A stretch of 64,000 nt of DNA from Baekduia alba (GTDB lineage: Bacteria > Actinomycetota > Thermoleophilia > Solirubrobacterales > Solirubrobacteraceae), in the NCBI RefSeq assembly GCF_028416635.1, contig NZ_CP114013.1:3596001-3660000 (forward strand). The letters are read 5' to 3'. Position 1 is the first letter of the stretch, and each line of letters starts with the position of its first letter. Shown here in pieces: positions 40,226-48,737 of this stretch. Below the pieces are notes generated by a model, which saw only the letters and a list, made by a program, of their open reading frames with translations, did no database searches and was not told the origin of the DNA. A program made the translations under genes and the position numbers.

Positions 40226-43073
40226 CGCGGCGGCTCCCCTCCTTGTCGTAGAGGACGGCGTCGGTGACCGTGACCGGCGTGGTCTGCCCACCGAACGAGG
40301 CGTGGATCGTCTGCCCGAGGAGGTCGCGACCGCTCGCGACGAGCGCCAGCGCGAACGTCCGCCCCAGCGCGGCGCTGCGGTAGCTCGAGGTCACGTGGCC
40401 GAGCATCGCCATCGGGATCTCCAGCCGCTCGGTGGCCACGAGCTGCGCGCCCTCGGGCAGCAGCCGGTCCGGGTCCTGCGGCAGCAGGCCGACGAGCTGC
40501 TTGCGATCGGACCGGCGGGTGTCCGGACGCGCGAAGGAGCGCATCCCGATGAAGTCGTCCTTCTTCTTCGAGACCACCCAGTCCATGCCGAGGTCCTGTG
40601 GCGTGACGGTCCCGTCGGTGTCCTGGCCGATGATCGGATAGCCCTTCTCGGCCCGCAGCACGTGCATCGTCTCGGTGCCGTAGGGCGTGATCCCCTCGTC
40701 GTCGCCGGCGGCCAGCAGCGCCTCCCAGACGGCGACCGCGTGCCAGGCGCGCACGTTGACCTCGTAGGCCAGCTCGCCGGAGAAGCTGATCCGGCAGACC
40801 CGGGCCGGCAGGCCGGCGACCTCCGTGTCGCGCCAGGCCATGAACGGGAAGTGCTCCTGAGCGATCTGGAGCCCCGGCGCGAGCTGCCCCAGGACCGCGC
40901 GGGAGCGCGGCCCGACGACCGCGATCGTCGCCCACTCGTCGGTGACCGACGTGCAGTGGACACGCAGCTCCGGCCACTCGGTCTGCAGCCACTCCTCGAA
41001 CCAGTCGAGCACGGTGGCGGCGTTGCCGGTGGTCGTCGTGACGAGGTAGCGGTCCTCGGCCAGGCGGATCGCCGTGCCGTCGTCGAAGACCATCCCGTCC
41101 GGACGGCACATCACGCCGTAGCGGATCATGCCGACCTTCAACGAGCTCATGAGGTTGGTGTAGACGCGGTCGAGGAACGCGGCCGCGTCGGGGCCGTGGA
41201 CGTCGATCTTGCCGAGCGTCGACGCGTCCATCAGCGCGACGCCCTCACGCGCCGCACGGCACTCGCGCAGCACGGCCGCGTCCATGTCCTCCCCGGCGCG
41301 CGGGAAGTGGCGCGGGCGCTTCCACTGGCCGACGTCCTCGAAGACGGCACCCTGGGCGACGTGCCAGGCGTGCAGCGCTGTCACGCGGATCGGGTCGTGC
41401 AGTCGGCCGCGGTCGCGCCCGGCCAGCGCCGCGAACGACACCGGCATGTACGGCGGGCGGTAGGTGGTGGTCCCGATCTCGCCCAGCGGCACGCCGAGCT
41501 CCTGCGCGATGACCGCGGTCGCCAGGACCCCGGAGGTCTTGCCCTGCTCGTGGCCCGTCCCGGCCGTCGTGTAGCGCTTGACGTGCTCGACCGAGCGCAT
41601 CCCGGCGCCGACGGCGCGCCGGACGTCGGCGACGGTCGCGTCGCGGGCCAGGTCGACGAAGTGCGCCGCCCACGGCTCGCCCGGCCCCGGGTCGGCGACG
41701 ACCCACAGCGCGCTTGGCGGCGCCGGCCGCGGCGCGGGCTCGGCGGCGGGCAGCGCCGTCGCGGCGGCGTCGAACCCCGCCGCACGCGCGGCTCGCGCGC
41801 CGGCGTCGGCGCCGTCGCGCAGGCAGGCGCCCAGGTCGTCGAGCCCGCGCACGGCACCCGCCACCTCGACGCCGCGCACCGGCGCGCCGGGCACGAAGGC
41901 GGCGAGCGCGTCGTCGTAGCGCAGCTGGCCCTGCGCCTGGCTGAAGAGGTGCACGACGGGGTTCCAGCCGCCGGAGACCGCGAGCAGGTCGCACGCGATC
42001 GTGTCGGCCCGGCGCTTCCCGGTGAGCGTCGCGAGGCTGACCCCCTCCAGCGCGCGGTCGCCGGACGCCGCGGCGACCACGTGACCGCCGAGCACCTCGA
42101 TGCCGGCGGCGCGGCAGCGCTCGACCCAGCCCGTGGACGCGTCGCGGCGCGCGTCGACGACCGCCGCGACCTCGACGCCGGCGCCGGCGAGGTCCAGCGC
42201 GGCGGCGTAGGCGCTGTCGTTGGTGGTGAAGAGGACCGCGCGCCGGCCCGGCGCGACCGCGTAGCGGTTCACATAGGTGCGCGCGGCGCCCGCCAGCATG
42301 ATGCCGGGGCGGTCGTTGTCGGCGAAGGCGATCGGCCGCTCGTGAGCGCCGGTGGCGAGGACGACCTGGCGGGCGCGCAGGTGCCAGACGCGCTCGTGGG
42401 TGAGGTGCGCGTCCACATCGGCGTCGCGGTGCTCGGAGCGCCGTTCCAGCGCGACGAGGTAGTTGGCGTCGTAGCGCCCAAGGACGGTGGTGCGCTCCAG
42501 GAGCTCGACGTCGGGATGCTGCGCCAGCCGCGCGGTCACCGTCCGGACCCACGCCGCCGCCGGTTCGCCGTCGAGCGTCTCGCGCGTCCCGAGAAGGGAG
42601 CCGCCGAGCTCGCTCCCTTCGTCCGCGAGGCACACGCGGGCGCCGCTCTCCGCGGCGGCCAGCGCGGCCGCCAGCCCGGCCGGCCCCGCCCCGACGACGA
42701 GGACGTCGCAGTGGCGGTGCATCTTGTCGTGGTACGTGCCCTCTTCGCCGTGGCGCGGCAGCCGCCCGCGCCCGGCCAGCCCCCGCGCCAGAAGGCCGTC
42801 GCGCAACTCGACGACGGGCGCGGTCGTGATCGGCTCAGCACCAGCCCCGTCGACCGCGACAAGCGCGCTCGGCTCCTCGACCCCGGCCGTGACGATGCCG
42901 CGCGGGCGTCCGAAGCGGATGCTCGTGCTGACCTCGCGCACGCCGTTGGCCAGCAGCGCCGAGGCGAGCGTGTCGCCCCGCAGCCCGGCATACGGGCGCC
43001 CGTCGAAGGTGAAGGTCAACGGCGCGCCGCGGTCCACGCGCCCGCCGTCGGGCAGTCGGAACGGAGCGCTCAT
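40218..43073 (-). CDS. soxA: Sarcosine oxidase alpha subunit
   Basis: A 951-residue subunit with an N-terminal ferredoxin-like fold that lacks cysteines (GRPRGIVTAGVEEPSALV where the paralogue has the Fe-S loop), then the NAD/FAD region CDVLVVGAGPAGLAAALAAAE and a C-terminal GcvT-like THF-binding domain (LMDASTLGKIDVHGPDAAAFLDRVY). With beta, gamma and delta it oxidises sarcosine to glycine, giving hydrogen peroxide and methylene-THF. ATG 43073 gives the family-typical start (PLTFTFDGRPY); open frame upstream to 43250 is not needed. Confidence 0.92.
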   Translation of the reverse strand: MSAPFRLPDGGRVDRGAPLTFTFDGRPYAGLRGDTLASALLANGVREVSTSIRFGRPRGIVTAGVEEPSALVAVDGAGAEPITTAPVVELRDGLLARGLAGRGRLPRHGEEGTYHDKMHRHCDVLVVGAGPAGLAAALAAAESGARVCLADEGSELGGSLLGTRETLDGEPAAAWVRTVTARLAQHPDVELLERTTVLGRYDANYLVALERRSEHRDADVDAHLTHERVWHLRARQVVLATGAHERPIAFADNDRPGIMLAGAARTYVNRYAVAPGRRAVLFTTNDSAYAAALDLAGAGVEVAAVVDARRDASTGWVERCRAAGIEVLGGHVVAAASGDRALEGVSLATLTGKRRADTIACDLLAVSGGWNPVVHLFSQAQGQLRYDDALAAFVPGAPVRGVEVAGAVRGLDDLGACLRDGADAGARAARAAGFDAAATALPAAEPAPRPAPPSALWVVADPGPGEPWAAHFVDLARDATVADVRRAVGAGMRSVEHVKRYTTAGTGHEQGKTSGVLATAVIAQELGVPLGEIGTTTYRPPYMPVSFAALAGRDRGRLHDPIRVTALHAWHVAQGAVFEDVGQWKRPRHFPRAGEDMDAAVLRECRAAREGVALMDASTLGKIDVHGPDAAAFLDRVYTNLMSSLKVGMIRYGVMCRPDGMVFDDGTAIRLAEDRYLVTTTTGNAATVLDWFEEWLQTEWPELRVHCTSVTDEWATIAVVGPRSRAVLGQLAPGLQIAQEHFPFMAWRDTEVAGLPARVCRISFSGELAYEVNVRAWHAVAVWEALLAAGDDEGITPYGTETMHVLRAEKGYPIIGQDTDGTVTPQDLGMDWVVSKKKDDFIGMRSFARPDTRRSDRKQLVGLLPQDPDRLLPEGAQLVATERLEIPMAMLGHVTSSYRSAALGRTFALALVASGRDLLGQTIHASFGGQTTPVTVTDAVLYDKEGSRRDG

Positions 43074-43113
43074 CGGTCGCTCCGCGTGGCCGGGTCGACG
43101 TGGCGTCGCGCGC

Positions 43114-43446
43114 TCATGCGCGGTCCCTCGCCATCTCGGCGAGCGTCTCGCGTCCGGTCCGCTGCAGCGCCTGGAGGTAGTCGAGGTGGGCCGCCCACCG
43201 GGGCTCCCCCCACAGCTCGGCGGCCAGCTCCGCCGTGTCGGCGTGAGCATCGAGCAGCTCGTACACGAGCGCCTCCGTGTGCCGCGCCGGTCGAGGGGCG
43301 GCGGTCGCGTCGGGAGCGGCGACCGCGGGCGCGCGCCCGACCAGCGCCTTGACGATCGCCGCGACGGCGCCGATCGTGACCTGGACCGCCGCGGACAGCG
43401 TCGGACCGCGTGGGTCGCCGCCCGGGATCGGCACCGGACGCGTCAT
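43114..43446 (-). CDS. Hypothetical protein inserted in the sox operon
   Basis: A 110-residue protein that I do not recognise. It starts at ATG 43446, overlapping the soxD stop (ATGA), and ends 40 bases before soxA, so it is translated as part of the operon. It has a hydrophobic N-terminal segment (LSAAVQVTIGAVAAIVKALVG), a Pro/Ala linker and a C-terminal Glu/Leu-rich helical part (ALVYELLDAHADTAELAAEL, HLDYLQALQRTGRETLAEMA). It is not one of the four standard sarcosine oxidase subunits and has no counterpart in the paralogous operon at 4.8-9.8 kb. It may be an assembly or membrane-association factor. Confidence 0.72.
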   Translation of the reverse strand: MTRPVPIPGGDPRGPTLSAAVQVTIGAVAAIVKALVGRAPAVAAPDATAAPRPARHTEALVYELLDAHADTAELAAELWGEPRWAAHLDYLQALQRTGRETLAEMARDRA

Positions 43447-43718
43447 GCCGGAACCGCCGTCCCGTCGAGCAGCTTCACCGACAGGATCGCGTGCGTGGCG
43501 GTGTCGCGCACGACGTTGAACCAGCGCCGGCAGCCGGCCGCGTGGCACCAGCGCTCGGCGAACGGTCCCTTGGGGTTGTCGCGCACGAAGACGTACGCGG
43601 CCCACTCGTCGTCGCCGAGCACATGCGGATCGGCGGGATAGGCGACGTCGGCCTGGCCGCCGCAGTGGAACTCGATCTCGTCGCGCGGTCCGCACCAGGG
43701 GCAAGGGATGAGCAGCAT
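43443..43718 (-). CDS. soxD: Sarcosine oxidase delta subunit
   Basis: A 91-residue zinc-binding subunit: CPWCGPRDEIEFHCGG start and CHAAGCRRWFNVVRDT end, with the expected Cys/His ligands. It bridges alpha and beta. ATG 43718 lies 15 bases after the soxB stop; its own stop overlaps the hypothetical gene. Confidence 0.92.
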   Translation of the reverse strand: MLLIPCPWCGPRDEIEFHCGGQADVAYPADPHVLGDDEWAAYVFVRDNPKGPFAERWCHAAGCRRWFNVVRDTATHAILSVKLLDGTAVPA

Positions 43719-43733
43719 CGGATCTCCTGAGCG

Positions 43734-44966
43734 TCAGTGGGCGACGGCGGCGGCGCCGTGCTCGTCGATGAGCGCACCGGTCGCGAAGCGGTCGAGGGTG
43801 TACGGAGCGTTGAGCGGGTGCGGCTCGCCCGTGGCCACCGTGTGCGCGAAGACCCACCCGGCACCCGGCGTCGCCTTGAAGCCACCGGTGCCCCAGCCGC
43901 AGTTGATGTAGAGGTCGTCCACCGGCGTCAGGCCGATGATGGGCGAGGCGTCGGGGCAGACGTCGACGACCCCCGCCCACGTCCGGAGCACGCGCGCCCG
44001 CGCGAAGATCGGGAACAGCTCCAGCGCCGCGGCCATCTGGTGCTCGATCACGTGGAACGAGCCGCGCTGCGCGTAGGAGTTGTAGGGGTCGATCCCGGCC
44101 CCGAGCACGAGCTCGCCCTTGTGCGCCTGGCTGACGTAGACGTGGACGGCGTTGGACATGACGACGGTCGGATGCACGGGCTCGAGCAGCTCGGACACCA
44201 ACGCCTGCAGCGGGTGGCTCTGCAGGGGAAGCCGGATCGAGGCCATCTCCGCCAGCAGCGAGGAGTGACCGGCGGCGCACAGCGCGACGCGGCCGGCGGC
44301 AATCGGCCCGCGCGAGGTCTGCACGCCGATCACGCGGTCGCCGTCCACCTCGATGCCGGTCACCTCGCAGTCCTGGATCAGGCTGACGCCGAGCGCGTCG
44401 GCCGCGCGCGCGTAGGCCCACGCGACCCAGTCGTGCTTGGCGATCCCGCCGCGGGGTTGGAACGTCGCACCGAGGACCGGGTAGCGGACGTCGGGCGAGA
44501 CGTCGACGATCGGGCAGACCTCCTTGACCTGCTCGGGCGACAGCCACTCGGCGTCGACGCCGTTGAGGCGGTTGGCCTCGACGCGACGCACCGAGTCGCG
44601 GACGTCCTGCAGCGAGTGCGCCAGGTTCAGCACGCCGCGCTGGCTGAAGAACACGTCGTACTCGAGCTCGTCCGCGAGCCCCTCCCAGAGCCCGAGCGCG
44701 TGCTCGTAGAGCGCGGCGCTCTCGTCCCAGAGGTAGTTCGAGCGGATGATCGTCGTGTTGCGGGCCATGTTGCCGCCGGCGAGCCAGCCGCGCTCGAGCA
44801 CCGCGACGTCGGTGATGCCGTGGTTGCGGGCCAGGTAGTACGCGGTCGCGAGGCCGTGACCGCCGGCGCCGACGATCACCACGTCGTACGAGCGCTTCGG
44901 CTCCGGCGTCCGCCACAGCCACGGCGGGTGCTCATAGGCGTCCGCGTCGCCGTGCTCGGTCGTCAC
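43734..44966 (-). CDS. soxB: Sarcosine oxidase beta subunit
   Basis: A 410-residue flavoprotein with [21 protein letters not shown] (FAD), the covalent-FMN His in [32 protein letters not shown] and the C-terminal [14 protein letters not shown]. It holds the active site for sarcosine demethylation. GTG 44966 overlaps the glyA stop (GTGA). Confidence 0.93.
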   Translation of the reverse strand: MTTEHGDADAYEHPPWLWRTPEPKRSYDVVIVGAGGHGLATAYYLARNHGITDVAVLERGWLAGGNMARNTTIIRSNYLWDESAALYEHALGLWEGLADELEYDVFFSQRGVLNLAHSLQDVRDSVRRVEANRLNGVDAEWLSPEQVKEVCPIVDVSPDVRYPVLGATFQPRGGIAKHDWVAWAYARAADALGVSLIQDCEVTGIEVDGDRVIGVQTSRGPIAAGRVALCAAGHSSLLAEMASIRLPLQSHPLQALVSELLEPVHPTVVMSNAVHVYVSQAHKGELVLGAGIDPYNSYAQRGSFHVIEHQMAAALELFPIFARARVLRTWAGVVDVCPDASPIIGLTPVDDLYINCGWGTGGFKATPGAGWVFAHTVATGEPHPLNAPYTLDRFATGALIDEHGAAAVAH

Positions 44967-46270
44967 CGGTGCGCTCCGTCCAAGTGCTCGTAGAGCGGGT
45001 GGCGGGTGGCGAGCGCCGCGACGCGCGCGGCGAGCGCGGCGAGCGCCGGCCCGCCGGCCTCGGGTCGCAGGGCGTCGGCGATGACGTCGGCGACCTCGGC
45101 GAAGTCGTCGGCGCCGAAGCCGCGCGTCGCGAGCGCCGGGGTGCCGATTCGCAGCCCGGAGGTGACCATCGGCGGGCGCGGGTCGAACGGCACCGCGTTG
45201 CGGTTGACCGTGATCCCGATCTCGTGCAGACGGTCCTCGGCCTGCTGGCCGTCGAGCGTGGAGTCGCGCAGGTCCACGAGCACGAGGTGCACGTCGGTGC
45301 CGCCGGTGACGACCTTGACGCCGGCCGCCGCGGCGTCGGGGCGCAGCAGCCGCTCGGCGACGATCCGCGCGCCCTCCAGGGTGCGGCGCTGGCGCCCGGC
45401 GAACTCCGCGGTGCCGGCGAGCCGGAAGGCGACGGCCTTGGCGGCGATGACGTGCTCGAGCGGGCCGCCCTGCTGGCCCGGGAAGACGGCCGTGTTGAGC
45501 CGGCGGCCGAGCTCCTCGACGGCGAGGATCGTGCCGCCGCGCGGTCCGCCGAGCGTCTTGTGGGTCGTCGTGGTGACGACGTGCGCGTGCTCGACCGGGT
45601 TGGGGTACAGGCCCGCGGCGACCAGGCCGGCGAAGTGCGCCATGTCGACCATCAGGATCGCGCCGACCTCGTCGGCGATCCTGCGGAAGGCGCGGAAGTC
45701 GAGCCGCCGGGAGTACGCCGACCAGCCGGCGACGATCAGCTTGGGACGGTGCTCGCGCGCCAGCGCCGCGACCTCGTCCATGTCGACCAGGAGGTCCGAC
45801 GCCCGCACGTGATACGCGACGGCCTCGTAGAGGCGGCCCGAGAAGTTCAGCCGCATGCCGTGGGTGAGATGGCCGCCGTGCGCCAGGTCGAGACCGAGGA
45901 TCGTGTCGCCCGGCTCGAGCAGCGCGGCCATGACCGCCGCGTTCGCCTGGGCACCGGAGTGGGGTTGGACGTTGGCGTACTCGGCGCCGAACAGGCGCTT
46001 GACGCGGTCGATCGCCAGCTGCTCCGAGACGTCGACGTGCTCGCAGCCCCCGTAGTAGCGCTTGCCCGGATACCCCTCGGCGTACTTGTTGGTCAGGACG
46101 GAGCCCTGGGCCTCCAGCACCGCCTCGGGCGCGAAGTTCTCGGAGGCGATCATCTCGAGCGTCGACTGCTGGCGGTGCAGCTCGCGGCGCAGCACCTCGG
46201 CGATCTCGGGATCCACCTCGCGGAGCGGGCGGGCCAGCAGGTTGGCGTGTGGTTCGGTGGGAGTGGACAT
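44963..46270 (-). CDS. glyA: Serine hydroxymethyltransferase
   Basis: A 435-residue PLP enzyme that makes serine from glycine and methylene-THF, both products of the sarcosine oxidase encoded after it. Signatures are [62 protein letters not shown] and the PLP-lysine site [15 protein letters not shown]. First gene of the operon ending in sdaA. Confidence 0.96.
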   Translation of the reverse strand: MSTPTEPHANLLARPLREVDPEIAEVLRRELHRQQSTLEMIASENFAPEAVLEAQGSVLTNKYAEGYPGKRYYGGCEHVDVSEQLAIDRVKRLFGAEYANVQPHSGAQANAAVMAALLEPGDTILGLDLAHGGHLTHGMRLNFSGRLYEAVAYHVRASDLLVDMDEVAALAREHRPKLIVAGWSAYSRRLDFRAFRRIADEVGAILMVDMAHFAGLVAAGLYPNPVEHAHVVTTTTHKTLGGPRGGTILAVEELGRRLNTAVFPGQQGGPLEHVIAAKAVAFRLAGTAEFAGRQRRTLEGARIVAERLLRPDAAAAGVKVVTGGTDVHLVLVDLRDSTLDGQQAEDRLHEIGITVNRNAVPFDPRPPMVTSGLRIGTPALATRGFGADDFAEVADVIADALRPEAGGPALAALAARVAALATRHPLYEHLDGAHR

Positions 46271-46410
46271 CGCGGTGACCCTTCGTGTGCTCGATCACCA
46301 CGGTGCCTGCCCCGATCGCGCAGCGACAGCGACGCTCCGTCACTCGATGGCGGCACGTGGTTGACACCATGCCACCCGCATGCCGGCTGGGCCTGCGATC
46401 ATCCGGGGTC
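46271..46410. promoter_or_regulatory. Divergent promoter region between glyA and the PucR regulator
   Basis: 140 bases separating two divergent units. A TTGACA (46361-46366) could be a -35 for the regulator, but no good -10 follows at normal distance. The GTATnCnnnGnATAC operator is absent, so the sarcosine operon appears not to belong to the GntR set. Confidence 0.4.
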
Positions 46411-48045
46411 GTGACGCACGACCCGGGAGAGGTCCCGCTGCACGACGCGGTGTTCACGATCGCCGACGTGCTGGCCCTGCCATTGGTGCGGGAAGGCGTC
46501 CCGGAGGTGCTCGCCGGCGAGGCGCACCTCACGCGTGCGATTCGCTGGGTGCACTCGGGCGAGTTCCCCGACATGCCCGCGGTGCTCAAGGGCGGCGAGC
46601 TGCTCCTGACGCACGGCCTGACGCTCAGCACGCGGTCGGACCGCCAGCGCCGGTACGTCGCCGACCTGGCGCGCGCCGGGCTCGCCGGGCTCGTCATCGA
46701 GCTCGGCCCGGGCATGAAGCGCGTGCCGTCCGCGCTCGTCGAAGAGGCGTGTGCCCAGGAGCTGCCGCTGGTCGTCCTGCAGCAGCCGATCCCCTGGGTC
46801 GAGGTCACCGAGGCCGTCCACCGCACCATCGTCAGCCGCCAGGGCGACGTGCTCGAACGTGGGCAGCGGCTGCACGACCGCTTCGCCGCGCTCGTCGCCT
46901 CGGGCGCCGACGTCGCCGACGTGCTGCACGCGCTGGCGACGTCCGTCGGCAACCCGGTCGTGCTCACCCGTGACGGCGAGATCATCTACTCGGCGTCGGC
47001 CGAGCACGACCACGCCCACCAGGTGGCCTCGACGTGGGAGGCGGTCGTGCGGGACCTGCCCCACGCGCCGGACGTCGCCAGCGTGCCGGTCGCCGTCGCC
47101 GGCGACCCGCACTGGGGTCTGGTGTCCCTGCTGGCGCTCGACCGGCCGCTGCGCCCGTTCGATCGCGTCGCCCTGGAGCGCGCCGTCCCGATCCTCGCGC
47201 TGGCCTTCCGGCACACGCACGAGGAGCTGACGCTCACGGCCCGCGACCACGGCGAGTTCCTCGACGCGTTGATGGACGACGCCGAGCTGGACGAGCCACA
47301 CGCGTACCTGCGCGCGGCCAAGATCGGCTTCGCGGCGCGGACGTCCTGGCTCGTGCCCTTCGCGGCGAACCTCGCGCCCGGAGCGGGGCAGCTCGACGAG
47401 CGCCACTGGGCGGTCGTCGAGCGCGACCTGCGCCGAGAGCTCGCCTCCCGGCAGGCGCCTGCCGTGGTCGGGACCGTCGGGCACCAGCAGCGGCACGTCG
47501 CGGTCGTGGCCGGGCTCGACGCGGCCGAGCAGCGGGCGGCGACGGCGGAGGCGATCGCCGAGGCCGTGCGCCAAGCCGTGCGGCGGACGCGCTCCAGTGC
47601 CGAGGTCGTCGTCTGCGTCGGGCCTGCGGCCGCGTCGTGGAGCCAGGCGGGCCGGGGGCTGCGCGAGACCATCGACGCGCTGCCCGCGATGCGCCAGGCG
47701 CCGGCGCGGCCCTGGCACGACGTCAGCGGGCCGGACCTCCGCCGGCTGCTGTGGGCGCTGCGCGGCGAGCGCGCGCTGGCCGAGTTCGTCGAGCGACGCC
47801 TTGCCCCGCTCCAGGCGCACGACGCGCGCGGCCGCGGCGAGCTGCTGCGGACGCTCGAGGTCTACTGCGCCCACGGCGGCCGCAAGGCCGAGGCCGCGCG
47901 GGCGCTGCATCTCGAGCGCCAGTCGCTCTACAAGCGCCTCGCTCGGATCGCGACGCTGCTGGACGCCGACCTCGACGACGAGGACACCCTGTTGGGGCTG
48001 CACCTGGCGCTGCGCGCCCAGCGACTGCTGGGCGGCAGGACGTGA
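46411..48045 (+). CDS. PucR-family transcriptional regulator
   Basis: A 544-residue regulator with the N-terminal PucR domain ([43 protein letters not shown]), a middle ligand/GGDEF-like region and a C-terminal helix-turn-helix ([25 protein letters not shown]). Divergent from the sarcosine operon, which it probably controls. GTG 46411 gives [10 protein letters not shown] just before the domain; the frame is open further upstream but without domain support. Members of the family regulate purine and amine catabolism. Confidence 0.87.
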   Translation: MTHDPGEVPLHDAVFTIADVLALPLVREGVPEVLAGEAHLTRAIRWVHSGEFPDMPAVLKGGELLLTHGLTLSTRSDRQRRYVADLARAGLAGLVIELGPGMKRVPSALVEEACAQELPLVVLQQPIPWVEVTEAVHRTIVSRQGDVLERGQRLHDRFAALVASGADVADVLHALATSVGNPVVLTRDGEIIYSASAEHDHAHQVASTWEAVVRDLPHAPDVASVPVAVAGDPHWGLVSLLALDRPLRPFDRVALERAVPILALAFRHTHEELTLTARDHGEFLDALMDDAELDEPHAYLRAAKIGFAARTSWLVPFAANLAPGAGQLDERHWAVVERDLRRELASRQAPAVVGTVGHQQRHVAVVAGLDAAEQRAATAEAIAEAVRQAVRRTRSSAEVVVCVGPAAASWSQAGRGLRETIDALPAMRQAPARPWHDVSGPDLRRLLWALRGERALAEFVERRLAPLQAHDARGRGELLRTLEVYCAHGGRKAEAARALHLERQSLYKRLARIATLLDADLDDEDTLLGLHLALRAQRLLGGRT

Positions 48046-48620
48046 GGCGCCTGCTCCTCGTGCGGCACGCGCCGACGGCCGCGACCCGAGCGGCGGCGTT
48101 CGCGACCGACGAGCCGCTGGACGAGCGTGCGCGCGCCGCGGCCGGCAAGGCCCTTCCGAGCGCGACCGGCAGCCGCGCGGCGGCGCTGTCCAGCCCGTCG
48201 CTGTGCTGCCGGCAGACCGCCGAGGCCGGCGGTCTGGCGCCGCTGATCGTCGCGGCCATCGCCGAGTGCGACTTCGGCCGCTGGGCGGGCCGGACGCTCA
48301 CCGAGCTGGCCGCGCAGGACCCGGCCGCGGTCGAGCGCTGGCTGACCGACCCGGACGCCACGCCGCACGGCGGCGAGAGCGTGCGCGGGTTCGGCGCGCG
48401 CGTCGCGGGATGGCTGGACGAGCAGGCGTCCGAGGAGGGCACGGCAGTGGCCGTCACCCACGCCGGCGTCGTCAAGGCCGCGGTCGTGCACGCGCTCGAC
48501 GCACCCCTGTCCGCGTTCTGGCGCATCGACGCCGCGCCCCTGTCGGTCACGGAGCTGCACCTTCGTCGCGGGTGTTGGAGCGTAGCGCGGCTCAACCACG
48601 CCCTGACCGGGCGGGTGTGA
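48042..48620 (+). CDS. Histidine phosphatase family protein
   Basis: A 192-residue phosphatase with the RHAPT catalytic motif at the N-terminus (LLLVRHAPTAATR), ALSSPSLCCRQTAEAGG, AECDFGRWAGRTLTEL and the second His in VAVTHAGVVKAAVVHAL. It resembles CobC/alpha-ribazole phosphatase-like and phosphoglycerate-mutase-like proteins; the substrate is unknown. GTG 48042 overlaps the PucR stop (GTGA). Confidence 0.85.
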   Translation: MRRLLLVRHAPTAATRAAAFATDEPLDERARAAAGKALPSATGSRAAALSSPSLCCRQTAEAGGLAPLIVAAIAECDFGRWAGRTLTELAAQDPAAVERWLTDPDATPHGGESVRGFGARVAGWLDEQASEEGTAVAVTHAGVVKAAVVHALDAPLSAFWRIDAAPLSVTELHLRRGCWSVARLNHALTGRV

Positions 48621-48653
48621 TCGCCCACTCAGGCGGCCGAAGCGGTGTCCGCG

Positions 48654-48696
48654 TTGACGGAGGGCTCTCGCGGCGTACTATGTATCCTATGTATGC
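48654..48696 (+). promoter_or_regulatory. Promoter and operator of the xdhC-moxR/coxE operon
   Basis: TTGACG (48654-48659), 16-base spacer, TACTAT (48676-48681), then GTATCCTATGTATGC (48682-48696), whose reverse complement GCATACATAGGATAC fits GTATnCnnnGnATAC with one arm mismatch. The dyad covers the transcription start. Leader of about 50 bases to ATG 48738. Confidence 0.7.
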
Positions 48697-48737
48697 GACC
48701 AATACGGTCGGTACCGCCGTCGCACCGGAGGCCGTCC

